Source of the DNA: Flavonifractor sp963557075
Lineage (GTDB): Bacteria > Bacillota > Clostridia > Oscillospirales > Oscillospiraceae
NCBI GenBank assembly: GCA_963557075.1
Contig: CAUWDA010000006.1
Span: 12,904 to 76,903, forward strand
DNA length: 64,000 nucleotides
Direction: 5' to 3'
Position numbers and translations under genes: made by a program. The notes under the pieces are model-generated. The model saw nothing but the letters and a program-made list of their open reading frames with translations. It was not told where the DNA came from and did not search any database. Shown one piece after another: positions 1 to 8,800 of this stretch (the stretch's first letter is position 1; every line of letters starts with the position of its first letter).

Positions 1-106
1 TCTCTGTGTCCGGAAACTCCGTGGGGTCAAAGGCAGCTTTCCGAAGCTGGTCCATGATTTCTGTCCCGGTACCCTCGTACACGGTATCTTCAATGCGTAT
101 TTTCAT
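1..106 (-). CDS. Small protein of the mobile element (partial, runs off the window)
   Basis: A reading frame opens with ATG at 106 and stays open to the window edge, beginning MKIRIEDTVYEGTGTEIMDQ. The ATG overlaps the amidoligase stop in an ATGA junction, so it is almost certainly translated from the same message. The visible 35 residues suggest a short charged protein. I do not recognise the family and no function is assigned. Such short proteins are common between partition and transfer genes of these elements. Confidence 0.6.
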   Translation of the reverse strand, partial: MKIRIEDTVYEGTGTEIMDQLRKAAFDPTEFPDTE

Positions 107-1074
107 CGTGCCACCTCACTGCTTCGGTTTTTCTTTTTCTTATTGACATCGTAACTGTCCTTGTCATAGCGCCATGCCCGATCCCCGTCCAAGTTGGCCA
201 GAAGATGATCCCGCGTGTGCTTGAACTCGGGTCCATTCAACCCAAGGCGTACCAGCCATACCCGAAAGGTGAACAGCTCATTATCGCTTTGCGTCTTGCG
301 CATGACGGTGCTGCGCTGGGCGATAGCCTGGGCCGACATGGCAAGGCACAAATTCACATAGGCAGCAGCGCGGCCTGCGTGGAGCGTGGAATTAAAACAG
401 CGGAATTCGACGGTCCCCCGGAAAAACACGGAATGGAGATTGAGCGCATAGTACCGTGTCCAGTTGTAGTGCTCCGTGCTGCCGTTATCCCCCTCATACC
501 AGATGGTTTCCAGCTGTGTCAGATTTTTGGTTTCTTCGGATGAAAGCTTGCGTGCCTTTTGCAGCATGGGTTCCCGTACTTTCTGGCAATAGTTCGCTAT
601 GCGATAGGAGTTAACCTGGAGTGCCTTGAACAGAATATCTTCTTTGGAATACATAATGCCCAGCAGGTTTTTCAGGCTCTGGCGATTATGGTTTGCGGCA
701 TCCACATGGACATGGATACCGCAGGAGGAATTGACTTTTCCCCCTGCAGTGCGGACGCGGCGGACGCATTCCTGAAATTTGGGCAATTCCGCATAGGTCA
801 GTTTGGGCGTGACCATTTCCACACGATACCTCGGATCTGAGGTGGAGGTGTATCTGGCACCCACTTTCTGTTCACCACGGATGCTGCTGTCACTCATCAG
901 CCGCCATTCTTTTCCCTCCCCATCCCGCACATACCAGCTGTCGTAGTAGTCATCCCCACGGCGAGGCTCCGTCCCAAAATAATCTGCCAAGGCTTGTGCC
1001 GCCTGTTCACGTGTAATTCCGGTCAGTTCCACTTCCACGCCGAAACACTGATCTTTTAGTCCTACTTCATTCAT
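103..1074 (-). CDS. Amidoligase family protein (Amidoligase_2-like)
   Basis: The N-terminal CFGVEVELTG segment, a later SCGIHVHVD motif and the C-terminal GTVEFRCFNSTLHAGRA block match the amidoligase fold (COOH-NH2 ligase / glutamine-synthetase-like), a family frequent on conjugative elements and phages. These enzymes are predicted to form amide bonds, possibly on peptides or cell wall; the substrate here is unknown. The frame is open from 1104, but the ATG at 1074 is preferred because AGAAGGGAG lies 7 bases upstream; this gives 323 residues. It is the last complete gene of the leftward unit and overlaps the next small gene by 4 bases. The family is clear; the role is inference. Confidence 0.8.
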   Translation of the reverse strand: MNEVGLKDQCFGVEVELTGITREQAAQALADYFGTEPRRGDDYYDSWYVRDGEGKEWRLMSDSSIRGEQKVGARYTSTSDPRYRVEMVTPKLTYAELPKFQECVRRVRTAGGKVNSSCGIHVHVDAANHNRQSLKNLLGIMYSKEDILFKALQVNSYRIANYCQKVREPMLQKARKLSSEETKNLTQLETIWYEGDNGSTEHYNWTRYYALNLHSVFFRGTVEFRCFNSTLHAGRAAAYVNLCLAMSAQAIAQRSTVMRKTQSDNELFTFRVWLVRLGLNGPEFKHTRDHLLANLDGDRAWRYDKDSYDVNKKKKNRSSEVAR

Positions 1075-1168
1075 GTCACTGCTCCCTTCTAAAAGATGTT
1101 TCAAAACCTTGCAAACACTGTATCCGTTCGAAAACCGCTGATCCCGGCGAACATATCAAAATAGCGTA

Positions 1169-1468
1169 TCAGGTGATCTCATCTTCTTCCTGCTGCAGGG
1201 CAAGAAGAAAGCCGAGGACATTCTCATCCATGTCCCCGGCCTGTGCCTGCTGGCTTTTTTCTGTTGTCAGATCTAAATGGCGCAGTTCTTCCCGGATCAG
1301 CCCACGGATGGCAGACAGGAGGGCATCCTGTTCATGGGCTTTACACACCATCCGACACACAGCGTCTGTCCGCTGTCCGGCAGGGATGGAACTGAGAATG
1401 TGCCACGCCTCACGCTGTTGGGATGATGCCAGAGAAAAAGAAAGGTTGAGCCGCCGCTTACCCGCCAT
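1169..1468 (-). CDS. ParR-like partner of the plasmid-segregation actin
   Basis: This small protein of about 99 residues starts within the last 11 bases of the ParM-like gene. It has a basic N-terminus (MAGKRRLNLSFSL), a helical middle and an acidic tail rich in Glu and Gln. Size, position and layout fit the ParR/StbB adaptor that binds centromere repeats and caps ParM filaments. Sequence similarity in ParR proteins is weak, so the call rests mainly on position. A GTG at 1477 could add three residues. Function would be stabilising the excised circular form of the element. Confidence 0.55.
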   Translation of the reverse strand: MAGKRRLNLSFSLASSQQREAWHILSSIPAGQRTDAVCRMVCKAHEQDALLSAIRGLIREELRHLDLTTEKSQQAQAGDMDENVLGFLLALQQEEDEIT

Positions 1469-2390
1469 GGCCCACACCCCGCGACATCTGCCCTACAAGG
1501 CGCTCATATCCTTTGGCGTTCAGGGATACGTCATCCAGGATAAGCGGGCGGCACAGGCCGTCTGTGGCCGAAAGGTGACGTTTTAAGAGCGCCGCTCCAC
1601 CACCCAGGAAGATGGTGGGCATAGCTCGGATGTCCAGGCCGCTTTCTGTGACTGCCGAGAGCAGGTTTCGGGCATACTTGCCTGCCTGGGCGTGGATAAC
1701 CGCCCTGATTCGCTCATCCATCCCGCCGGAGCTACCCCGCAGGGCACTCTCGATCTGAGCGGTAGTCATGGACAGCCCAAACAACCGGCGCACCTGTTCG
1801 CTGATTTCATCGATACAGCGGATCATGCCCAGTTCCAGACTCCGGCAGGAGGCAGCGTTGGGGATGCGGTTGTCCAGACGCATCAGATCCACCGTCCAGC
1901 CGCCTATGTCTGCCACAATGACGGACGGCTCGTCCAGCAGCTCCGTCTGGGTCAGGACGGCAGCATAGCCCTGTGGAAACAGGGACACCTCTTGGATGGT
2001 GATGGTATAGTCCTGCCCCTCATAGCGGAAAGGAATGGCGCTCCCATCCCGGTACAGATACGAACGGAAGGACTTCTTGTCCCGGCCAAAACTGGTCAGG
2101 GGCAGGCCCGCCGCCAGGTGGATGCTGGCGGTGTGCTCCGCACCCCGGTGCTCCAGCTCCTTGGCGATGGCTGCCAGGGTAAGCAGATAGTAGTCCTCGG
2201 TCTGAGTCTTATCTCTCTGGAGGGGCTGACGACCGCTGCCCACTACATAGTATCTGCCGCCGTATTCCAGCACATCTTTCTGAGTGTACGGCTCATGTTC
2301 ATATTCCACCAATCCGGTGGGGAACGAAAAGTGTACAGTTTTCATGGCTGCGTAGCCATGATCAATGCCAATGATGATCGAGCCACTCAT
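1458..2390 (-). CDS. ParM/StbA-like actin-family ATPase
   Basis: The 310-residue protein begins with the phosphate-1 motif IIIGIDHGYAAMKT and has the phosphate-2 motif VADIGGWTVDLM near residue 165. FLGGGAALLKRHL near residue 265 is the adenosine-type motif. These three segments define the actin/Hsp70 nucleotide fold of ParM/StbA segregation proteins. The filament would push sister copies of an element apart, with the gene just downstream as adaptor. The start ATG overlaps the stop of the DUF4240 gene (ATGA), indicating one transcript. On an integrated element it would act mainly after excision. Confidence 0.85.
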   Translation of the reverse strand: MSGSIIIGIDHGYAAMKTVHFSFPTGLVEYEHEPYTQKDVLEYGGRYYVVGSGRQPLQRDKTQTEDYYLLTLAAIAKELEHRGAEHTASIHLAAGLPLTSFGRDKKSFRSYLYRDGSAIPFRYEGQDYTITIQEVSLFPQGYAAVLTQTELLDEPSVIVADIGGWTVDLMRLDNRIPNAASCRSLELGMIRCIDEISEQVRRLFGLSMTTAQIESALRGSSGGMDERIRAVIHAQAGKYARNLLSAVTESGLDIRAMPTIFLGGGAALLKRHLSATDGLCRPLILDDVSLNAKGYERLVGQMSRGVGHGG

Positions 2391-3118
2391 CGCGGCGTTC
2401 CTCCTTTTTTGCGGGACTTCGTTTTTTGGGCGCGCTGTTGTTTGTCAAATGTCTTTCCCTCAATTAGCAGTGCGTTTACATCAGACATCTCCAGATTCCA
2501 CACATACGGGTGTATCTGGCTTCCGTCTGCCCCTCCGTATTTCTCGCACAATCTTGGCAAAAAATTCGGCAGGTCTTTCATTTCTCTTGGAAACTGAATG
2601 CCATCCTTGTACACGATCTCTCTTTTCAAAGATCTGTATAAGTCTTTTACATTTTTGGGTGCTTCTACATGATCTAGATATATATTTCGCCCTGTAAGCT
2701 GTTCATAGGCCCTGTAAGCAACATCGGAAAGGCCTCTGAAACAACAGTCTCCGTATATCTCCACGTCAGCCAGTGTATCCGGATCTTTTAAGACTGCCAT
2801 ATAAGTCTCCTTGCCCTGAGCGATCAGCCATGGCTGAAAATCCATAAATCCTTCGTCAGAACAACCGCGCTCCTTGACAATGCTGGTTGCGTCCCAAAGC
2901 CCATATTGGTCTGCCAATCTCGAATATATATATACGCATTTATGAAAAACCATGGCGGATTCAGGCCCCATGGAAATCAGACGATCTGTGAGAAAGTGCT
3001 CCATAGCTTTCATATCCTGGCCGCAAGCGGTTTTTGCTTGATAAATCAAATCCCAAAAAGCATCCGGATTGTCCTCTGTAATTTTAGTAACATGGTCTTG
3101 CTCTGCCGTAATGATCAC
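2387..3118 (-). CDS. DUF4240-domain protein, AT-rich cargo gene
   Basis: The core (FWDLIYQA near residue 22, GFMDFQPWLIAQGKETY near residue 90, then ALAD-like VLKDPDTLADVE) matches DUF4240, a domain of unknown function. About 45 extra C-terminal residues, ending QQRAQKTKSRKKGG, lie beyond the usual domain. The gene is clearly more AT-rich than its neighbours and sits between a hypothetical gene and the ParM-like gene, suggesting late insertion. There is no convincing ATG: the open frame starts at a GTG inside the AGAGGTG ribosome-binding-like sequence, and an ATT a few bases on is better spaced. Function is unknown. Confidence 0.65.
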   Translation of the reverse strand: MIITAEQDHVTKITEDNPDAFWDLIYQAKTACGQDMKAMEHFLTDRLISMGPESAMVFHKCVYIYSRLADQYGLWDATSIVKERGCSDEGFMDFQPWLIAQGKETYMAVLKDPDTLADVEIYGDCCFRGLSDVAYRAYEQLTGRNIYLDHVEAPKNVKDLYRSLKREIVYKDGIQFPREMKDLPNFLPRLCEKYGGADGSQIHPYVWNLEMSDVNALLIEGKTFDKQQRAQKTKSRKKGGTPR

Positions 3119-3158
3119 CTCTTTTTATTTGCCCGGCATCCTGTGGCAACAGCCCCGT

Positions 3159-3557
3159 TCATCTGGAGTTGCGCCCGTTCCGACGGCGTTGTTTCTGTGT
3201 AACCCGCGCTGCCTGCTCATGCTCCAGTGGATTCAGATGGCAATTTTGCATCAGCGTTTCATATAATCTGCGTTCAAACTGTTGGTAGGCTGGTGCGGTA
3301 GTATCAATGGGTTGGAGGATTGCGTGTTCATAGCCAGTTCCGGGAACGATCTCCCAGCGGATGGCATGGAACTGATCCGCCAGCAGATAGCGCATGAGCT
3401 GATGACCGTTCATCATTTCAAACATCCCGCGGGAGTCCTCATAAGGGAACTGCTTATATAGCTCAAAGCCTGTCAGCCTTTGGGCTGTGAAGTACAGCTT
3501 GAAGCCCCCTGGGTCCAGTTCTGGGGCGATCTGCTCATAGAATGTCTTTGCGTCCAT
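3159..3557 (-). CDS. Uncharacterised element protein (132 aa)
   Basis: The ATG lies one base after the stop of the upstream gene (TGAGATG), so translation is coupled. The protein starts MDAKTFYEQIAPELDPGGFK, is rich in aromatic residues in its first 60 positions and ends in a strongly basic tail (TQKQRRRNGRNSR) that could touch nucleic acid. No signal peptide or membrane segment is present. I do not recognise the family. It is probably part of the backbone rather than cargo because its composition resembles its upstream neighbours. Confidence 0.6.
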   Translation of the reverse strand: MDAKTFYEQIAPELDPGGFKLYFTAQRLTGFELYKQFPYEDSRGMFEMMNGHQLMRYLLADQFHAIRWEIVPGTGYEHAILQPIDTTAPAYQQFERRLYETLMQNCHLNPLEHEQAARVTQKQRRRNGRNSR

Positions 3558-3558
3558 C

Positions 3559-3978
3559 TCAACCAGCCCTTCTCCACTTGTGGGACAGCCGTTCCAGAAC
3601 AGTCAGCCTGCCGGACACTTTCCGCGCCGAGAGATCCAGCCCATTCATCTGGTTTTGGATGCGGCGGTGGATCTGCTTGAGCTGCCGCCTGTCGCCGCAG
3701 CCCTCCAGCACTACATAGCTGCCTTTTCCGTTGGCCAGCACCTCACGCCGCCCGGTATCATCCCGGAGACTGGCCATGAGACGCTGGCCCAGGCGCTTGC
3801 GGTAGCTGTCCTGGAGGGCCTCCACATCCCCGCACACGCCATGCTTTTTCAGGATTGCAGCGATCTCGCTGGAGTGGATCTCCATCCCCTCGAACAATGC
3901 CTCCAGGATCTCCTGCTCAGCCTCTGGCGGCAGTCTGGGCGGAGCAGTCGGCTTGGCACCCGCGTTTTCCCGGTTCAT
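3559..3978 (-). CDS. Uncharacterised element protein (139 aa)
   Basis: The protein has a proline-rich start (PTAPPRLPPEAEQEIL), a helical region with KKHGVCGDVEAL and a basic C-terminal half with RQLKQIHRRIQNQM and a terminal SHKWRRAG. The layout suggests a soluble, possibly nucleic-acid-binding protein, but no catalytic motif is visible. Its ATG overlaps the preceding gene stop by four bases (ATGA) and its own stop is one base from the next ATG. Family not recognised. Confidence 0.6.
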   Translation of the reverse strand: MNRENAGAKPTAPPRLPPEAEQEILEALFEGMEIHSSEIAAILKKHGVCGDVEALQDSYRKRLGQRLMASLRDDTGRREVLANGKGSYVVLEGCGDRRQLKQIHRRIQNQMNGLDLSARKVSGRLTVLERLSHKWRRAG

Positions 3979-4472
3979 CGTTCTGCCTCCTTTCGCTTTT
4001 TTTGAGGGGAACGCGGTGTTTTTGCAGGCTGCGGATCATCGCGCCAGGTTTCCGGGGCCATGGTGTTGATATGGCGGAGCATATCCCGCACATTTGCACA
4101 GGTGAATTCCGGCTGTTCAAATCCATGGCGCTCCGTGTAGATGGTCCACTTATGGGTCTCATGGGGACTGTCCCGGATGACCACAAAATATCTCCCGTTG
4201 CGGTCACCATGCAGCGGTTCAAACCGCACGTCATCATAGAGCGGGCCGGACAGCGGGCAGTTGTTCTTGAACCAGACATAGTAGTGGTCCAGGATATAGG
4301 GGTCGGTGATCCCCATGACCACCTTGCTCAACTTCTGGAGCCGTCCGGCCAGCGCGTCATCCTGACAGAACCAGTCATACCACCCGGCCTCACACTGAAC
4401 GGCACGATCTTTCGAGGAAAAATCCCCGGCACGGAACCGCTCCTGCCACTGGCGGACACTCATTTCCGTCAT
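3975..4472 (-). CDS. Uncharacterised element protein (165 aa)
   Basis: A soluble 165-residue protein starting MTEMSVRQWQERFRAGDF. The middle contains PYILDHYYVWFKNNCP and RYFVVIRDSPHETHKW, a pattern of short beta strands with Trp, Tyr and His, followed by a basic tail (SPQKKRKEAER). The ATG overlaps the ParB-like stop by four bases. I do not recognise the family. Its conserved-looking position after a ParB-like gene is common in Oscillospiraceae conjugative elements, which is a memory of context rather than evidence from this sequence. Confidence 0.6.
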   Translation of the reverse strand: MTEMSVRQWQERFRAGDFSSKDRAVQCEAGWYDWFCQDDALAGRLQKLSKVVMGITDPYILDHYYVWFKNNCPLSGPLYDDVRFEPLHGDRNGRYFVVIRDSPHETHKWTIYTERHGFEQPEFTCANVRDMLRHINTMAPETWRDDPQPAKTPRSPQKKRKEAER

Positions 4473-5386
4473 AGCGTCCCCCTCTCCGGCAGGAGGCGCT
4501 CCATGAGGTCGGCAATGGTCCGAAACACCTCCGCCAATTCACGGGATTCTTTCACCGTATCTTCCATCTCGTCCCTGGTCATGCGGGTGCATTTAGCCCA
4601 GATCCGGACATTTTCTTCTGTGGGGTCCAGCAGGACCGCCTTTTCGTATGCTTTGCAGAAGACTCCGGCGATCTTCCCCTCACGGTCGATCTCCGCGTCC
4701 TTTTCCTGGATTTCCTTTTTTGCTCTCAGGATGTCCAACGCCTCCTGGGCGGCCTGCTCCCGCTGCTCCTCCGGCAGATCCTCCACCTGCTTGGTGATCT
4801 GGTAGCCCTGGTTGATGGACAGCTCCTTCTTGTCCAGCGCCTCCTTGACCGCTGCGGGGGCGTGCTCGTTGATCTGCATAATACGCCCCATGGTCTGATC
4901 TCCGATGCCGACTGCCTGTGCCATCTCTTTACGCGTGTTCACAGGGGGGAGCGCTTTTGGTGAATTCACCAAAAGCGCTCCCTTGTCTGTTTTATCACCG
5001 CCTGCAGCGGATTGATTTGACTTGGCCCTGGCTTCGAGTTCCGGCTTGAGCTTCAGGGCGATCTTGCCCAGCTCCCACTTGTCCAGGTTGCGGCGGCCCT
5101 TCTGGGTGTCCAGCGCCCACTGCTTGGCCTCCAGCAGATCGTCAAAGGCGAACACCAGCATCTGATAGGGCAGGCCGTGCTTGTCGCACAGGGATTTTCG
5201 GTTATGCCCGTCAATGACGACCAGATCCTCATTGACGATGATGGAGGTATAGCACCCATTTTTCAGGAGATCCGCCTCCAGCGCACCGAGCTGCTCCTCG
5301 CTCAAAGGCGGGAGCAGCTCGGCCATCTCAGGCAGCACGACAGGGGTGCGCTCTGTGCTGCTGTAAATGATCCCAGTGTTCTTCAT
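4469..5386 (-). CDS. ParB/Spo0J-like nuclease-domain protein
   Basis: The N-terminal part shows the ParB N domain: LPPLSEEQLGALEADL, then a NEDLVVIDGHNR block that corresponds to the GxRR-type box of ParB-like proteins. A helix-turn-helix region (TRKEMAQAVGIGDQTMGRI) lies near residue 155. A long charged coiled-coil-like C-terminus follows. The family covers centromere-binding partition proteins and element-borne regulators or nucleases. No ParA neighbour is visible, so a regulatory or partition-accessory role is as likely as true segregation. It follows ssb with a one-base overlap (TGATG). Confidence 0.8.
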   Translation of the reverse strand: MKNTGIIYSSTERTPVVLPEMAELLPPLSEEQLGALEADLLKNGCYTSIIVNEDLVVIDGHNRKSLCDKHGLPYQMLVFAFDDLLEAKQWALDTQKGRRNLDKWELGKIALKLKPELEARAKSNQSAAGGDKTDKGALLVNSPKALPPVNTRKEMAQAVGIGDQTMGRIMQINEHAPAAVKEALDKKELSINQGYQITKQVEDLPEEQREQAAQEALDILRAKKEIQEKDAEIDREGKIAGVFCKAYEKAVLLDPTEENVRIWAKCTRMTRDEMEDTVKESRELAEVFRTIADLMERLLPERGTL

Positions 5387-5757
5387 CAGGCGGCCTCACA
5401 CTCGCCCTGGTTCTGCCCGGCAGCGGTTGCATCCTCTGCCCGACGGGGGGAGAGGAGCTCCACCTCCGTAGCCTTGATCAGAAAGCCGGGCTGGCGGGTG
5501 GGATCGTCAGAAAAAGTGATGGTCTCGAAGTCGCCGGAGGCGGCCAGCTTGCAGCCCTTCCAGGCATAGGCGGCACAGAACTCGGCCAGGGGGCCGCGCA
5601 CCTTGATGGAGATGAAGTCGGTGAGCCGGTTGCCCTCCTGATCCCGATAGCGGCGGTCCGAGGCGATACGCAGGATGGCATAGGGCTTGCCCGTGGTTTC
5701 GTTCATCTTCAGCTCCACATCATTGGTCAGATTTCCAGTGGCAGTGATCTTCAACAT
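5386..5757 (-). CDS. ssb: Single-stranded DNA-binding protein
   Basis: The 123-residue protein is a short OB-fold SSB: MLKITATGNLTNDVELK at the N-terminus, PYAILRIASDRRY, FISIKVRG and KGCKLAASGDFE follow the usual strand order. It is shorter than housekeeping SSB (about 150-170 residues) and lacks the acidic DDDIPF-like tip, as is common for SSBs on mobile elements. It would protect single strands made during conjugative transfer or replication of the excised form. It starts the ssb-parB run downstream of the adhesin terminator. Confidence 0.85.
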   Translation of the reverse strand: MLKITATGNLTNDVELKMNETTGKPYAILRIASDRRYRDQEGNRLTDFISIKVRGPLAEFCAAYAWKGCKLAASGDFETITFSDDPTRQPGFLIKATEVELLSPRRAEDATAAGQNQGECEAA

Positions 5758-5803
5758 CGTTCATTTCTCCTTTTTCTGTTAGAATAATTGGTTGTAAGAA
5801 AGA

Positions 5804-5832
5804 GGGGGACTCACAGCTTTTGTGAGTCCCCC
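5804..5832 (-). terminator. Terminator between adhesin gene and ssb
   Basis: A 12-bp perfect stem (GGGGGACTCACA with TGTGAGTCCCCC) with a 5-base loop lies 7 bases after the adhesin stop. The tail on the minus strand is only moderately T-rich, so some read-through into ssb is possible. Confidence 0.7.
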
Positions 5833-5838
5833 AAGGGC

Positions 5839-8800
5839 TTAATACCCCGTCCGGGGCAGGGTGGGAATGACAGGTTTGCCGTACACCGTGGTCACCCAAC
5901 GGCTGACGGCCTGCACCCACTGGCCGTTGTAGACGCCGCCCACGTCGGCCACATTGACAAAGGAGGTGGAGGCCAGGTTGGCCACGGCGGTGCAGTGGAG
6001 GTACGGCTTTTCTACCTGGGCAAAGCCAGCAGGGGCCTGTCCAAAGACGAACATGACCTCTGTGACCCGTTCATTGCTGGCAAGGCCCAGTGCGGTGGCC
6101 GAGGCAGCCAGGGTGTAGTTCTTGCTGGTGGACAGGTTGTCTGCCAGGGTCCGATACTCGCCGCCGTTCACACGATAGGTGATCTTATAGGTGCCGGGGA
6201 AGTTATAGGTTCCGGTGACCACCGTGTCCAGCCGTACCTCTGCGGGGAGGGTATCGCGCCAATAAAAGTTGTCCAGCCGGACATTGGAGCTATTGGCGAT
6301 GCCGGAGAAGGTATAGCGTACCGGCTGGCCTGCCATGATCTCCTTGGGGCCGGTTTTGGTGATGGATACGCCGGTAGTTAGGCTCTTGTTGGTCACCTCA
6401 AATTTGACGATCTGTCCCTCATGTTCAAGATAAGCAGTGAGTTCCGTTTCATTTACGCCGTAATTGGCCGGAGCCTTGACCTCCCGTATGGTATAGCGGG
6501 AGAGAGGCAAAGGTTTGGACACGGCCAGCCCTCGGCTATCAGAGCGGATGGTGTCTACCAGGTTACCCGCTTTATCATAGATCTCAAACACGGCTCCCTC
6601 CAGCAGTGTTCCAGCAGGCAGTCCGTTGGTGGGGTTGTAGTCGGCGGACTTCTTGACGATTTGGATTTGTCCTGTGATGGGGGTATTTTCCCACTCTACC
6701 AATGTGGTTTCCCCAGCTTTGACATAGACTGTACGGAGTTGGGTGTCTGGGATATACCCCTCATTCTCCAGTTCGCGCAGATAGTACCGGCCACTCTCGG
6801 TCAAGTCCTCAAACCAGGCATAGCCTCGGTCGTCGGTGGTCTGCTGGTCGATGGGGTTGTGGCCGCTGTCATACAGGATGAACGACACACCAGGGATGCC
6901 CTTACCATCAGCAGTAGAAATTTTGTGAAGCAGGATGCCGGACATGGGCGCATTGGTTACGGTCAGTTTCGTGGTCTGCCCATTCTTTATGGTGAAATAA
7001 TGGGGCGTGCTGTCCAGCTTGAACCCCTCGGCACTCTCGATCTCCACGGCATAATAATTGTTATCCTCCAGTGTCACAAAGACGCTGCCGCTCTCCCCGG
7101 TGGTCACGGTGTCCACCAGGGCATCATCCGACACTCGCCGGATTTCAAAGGTGGTATTGGGGATGCGCTCCGTCTTGTCCGCTTCGGAGACTTTAATCAA
7201 CTCCACGCCGCCCACAGCATTGTTATAAAACCGGATCGTCTGGGTGTCATTGGGGTTAATGGTGACGGTCTGGCTCTGGCTATCCGGGTCGATAGTGTAC
7301 CCAGGCACGCTCTCAAGTTCAGTCACTACCACCGTGCCAGTGATCCCGGACAGGATGACCTTACCTGTGGAGTCGGAATAATAGATACCATTGCTGGACA
7401 ACGTGCCTCCTGCGGCATCCACATACTGCCCATTGGCGTACTTAATCTCAAATTTGACGCCCTCCAGGGGGACTTCCGTAGAGCCGTTCCGTCCCCACTT
7501 CTCAATTACCAGATTGCCCAAAGGCTGGTTCCGAAATTCTACGGTGACGGTCTGGCCCTCTTTGACCTGAACGGTCTGAGGTGCATCATCCAGCAGGAAG
7601 CCGGGCTTGGCACGGGTTTCCTTGATGACCAGTGTAGTTCCAGGTTCTACCCCTTCCACCAGAAAACTGCCGGTGGAATCCGTCACGAACTTGCCGTTGG
7701 CATCACCCACCACGGAGCCGTCCGATTTTGTCACCAGGAACTCCACATCGGAGAGCGGGGAATTGTCTGCTGCCGATACCTTCTTGACCAGGACGCCTCC
7801 CTTGGGGGCGTTGGAGAAGTAGAGGGTCACGATGTCCTGATCCTCGCCGGAAATATAGAAGGACTGGGGCGCGGCGTCAATCACGTGGCTGCTGTCGCTC
7901 TCCAACTCCTCGCAGATGTAGTAGCCCTTTTTGAGCCCAGTGACAGTGAAGGAGCCGTTGGCCGAAGTCGTGTAAGTGCCGATCACGGTGCCACCGCTGC
8001 CGCTGACCTCGCCACCCAGATATTTCAGTTGGAAGCGGCAGCCGGAGATTCCAGCCCCGGTCACGCTGTCCTGCTTGTAGACCACCAACGCTGACAGGGG
8101 GATGTTGGAAATGGTGATGGTCTTGTTTTCGCCGCCCTTGACATAGACCTCCGTAACAGGATTGTCGGGAGCCTGGAAGCCAGGCGCAGGTTTGGTCTCC
8201 TCAATTTTCAGCCAGCCATCCTCAATGGCCTCCAGGATGATCTGACCCGCCTCATCTGTCTGGAAGGTTCCCAGATCCCGCTGTTCCCCAGTTTCCGTCT
8301 TATTGCTGGACCATGTGATGTGAAACTCGGCGGATTCAATGGGGTCATGAGTGACGGAGTTTTCCTTCTGGATGGTGACAGATGGCTTTTTGTGGTTTTC
8401 AAAATATACCGTTCTGTCCCGATTGGGATAGAGAGTGACAAGCTGGCTGGGAGCGTCCGGCAGGTAAGGCGACGGCACAGACTTCTCGATTACCTCATAG
8501 ACCATAGGCAGGAGGTTGGGGACCTTGGCGGAACCATCCGGGCCAGTGGTCACCTCGGCCACACTGTGGCCGTCTGCTGTCTTTACAAGGAAAACTGCGC
8601 CCTCCACGGGAGCGCCGCTGTCTGCGTCACGCTTCCAAATGGTGAGGTTTGGCCTCTTATCGTTCTCCAAAACGATGGTGTTGTCCTTACCGGGGAATAA
8701 TTCTACATGATATTCCTTTTCATCCAAAATGTGGTCTGATACTGTGTCGGTTTCCTTTAGGGAATATACTCCAGGCTGTAAGCCCTCCCAAATGATCGTA

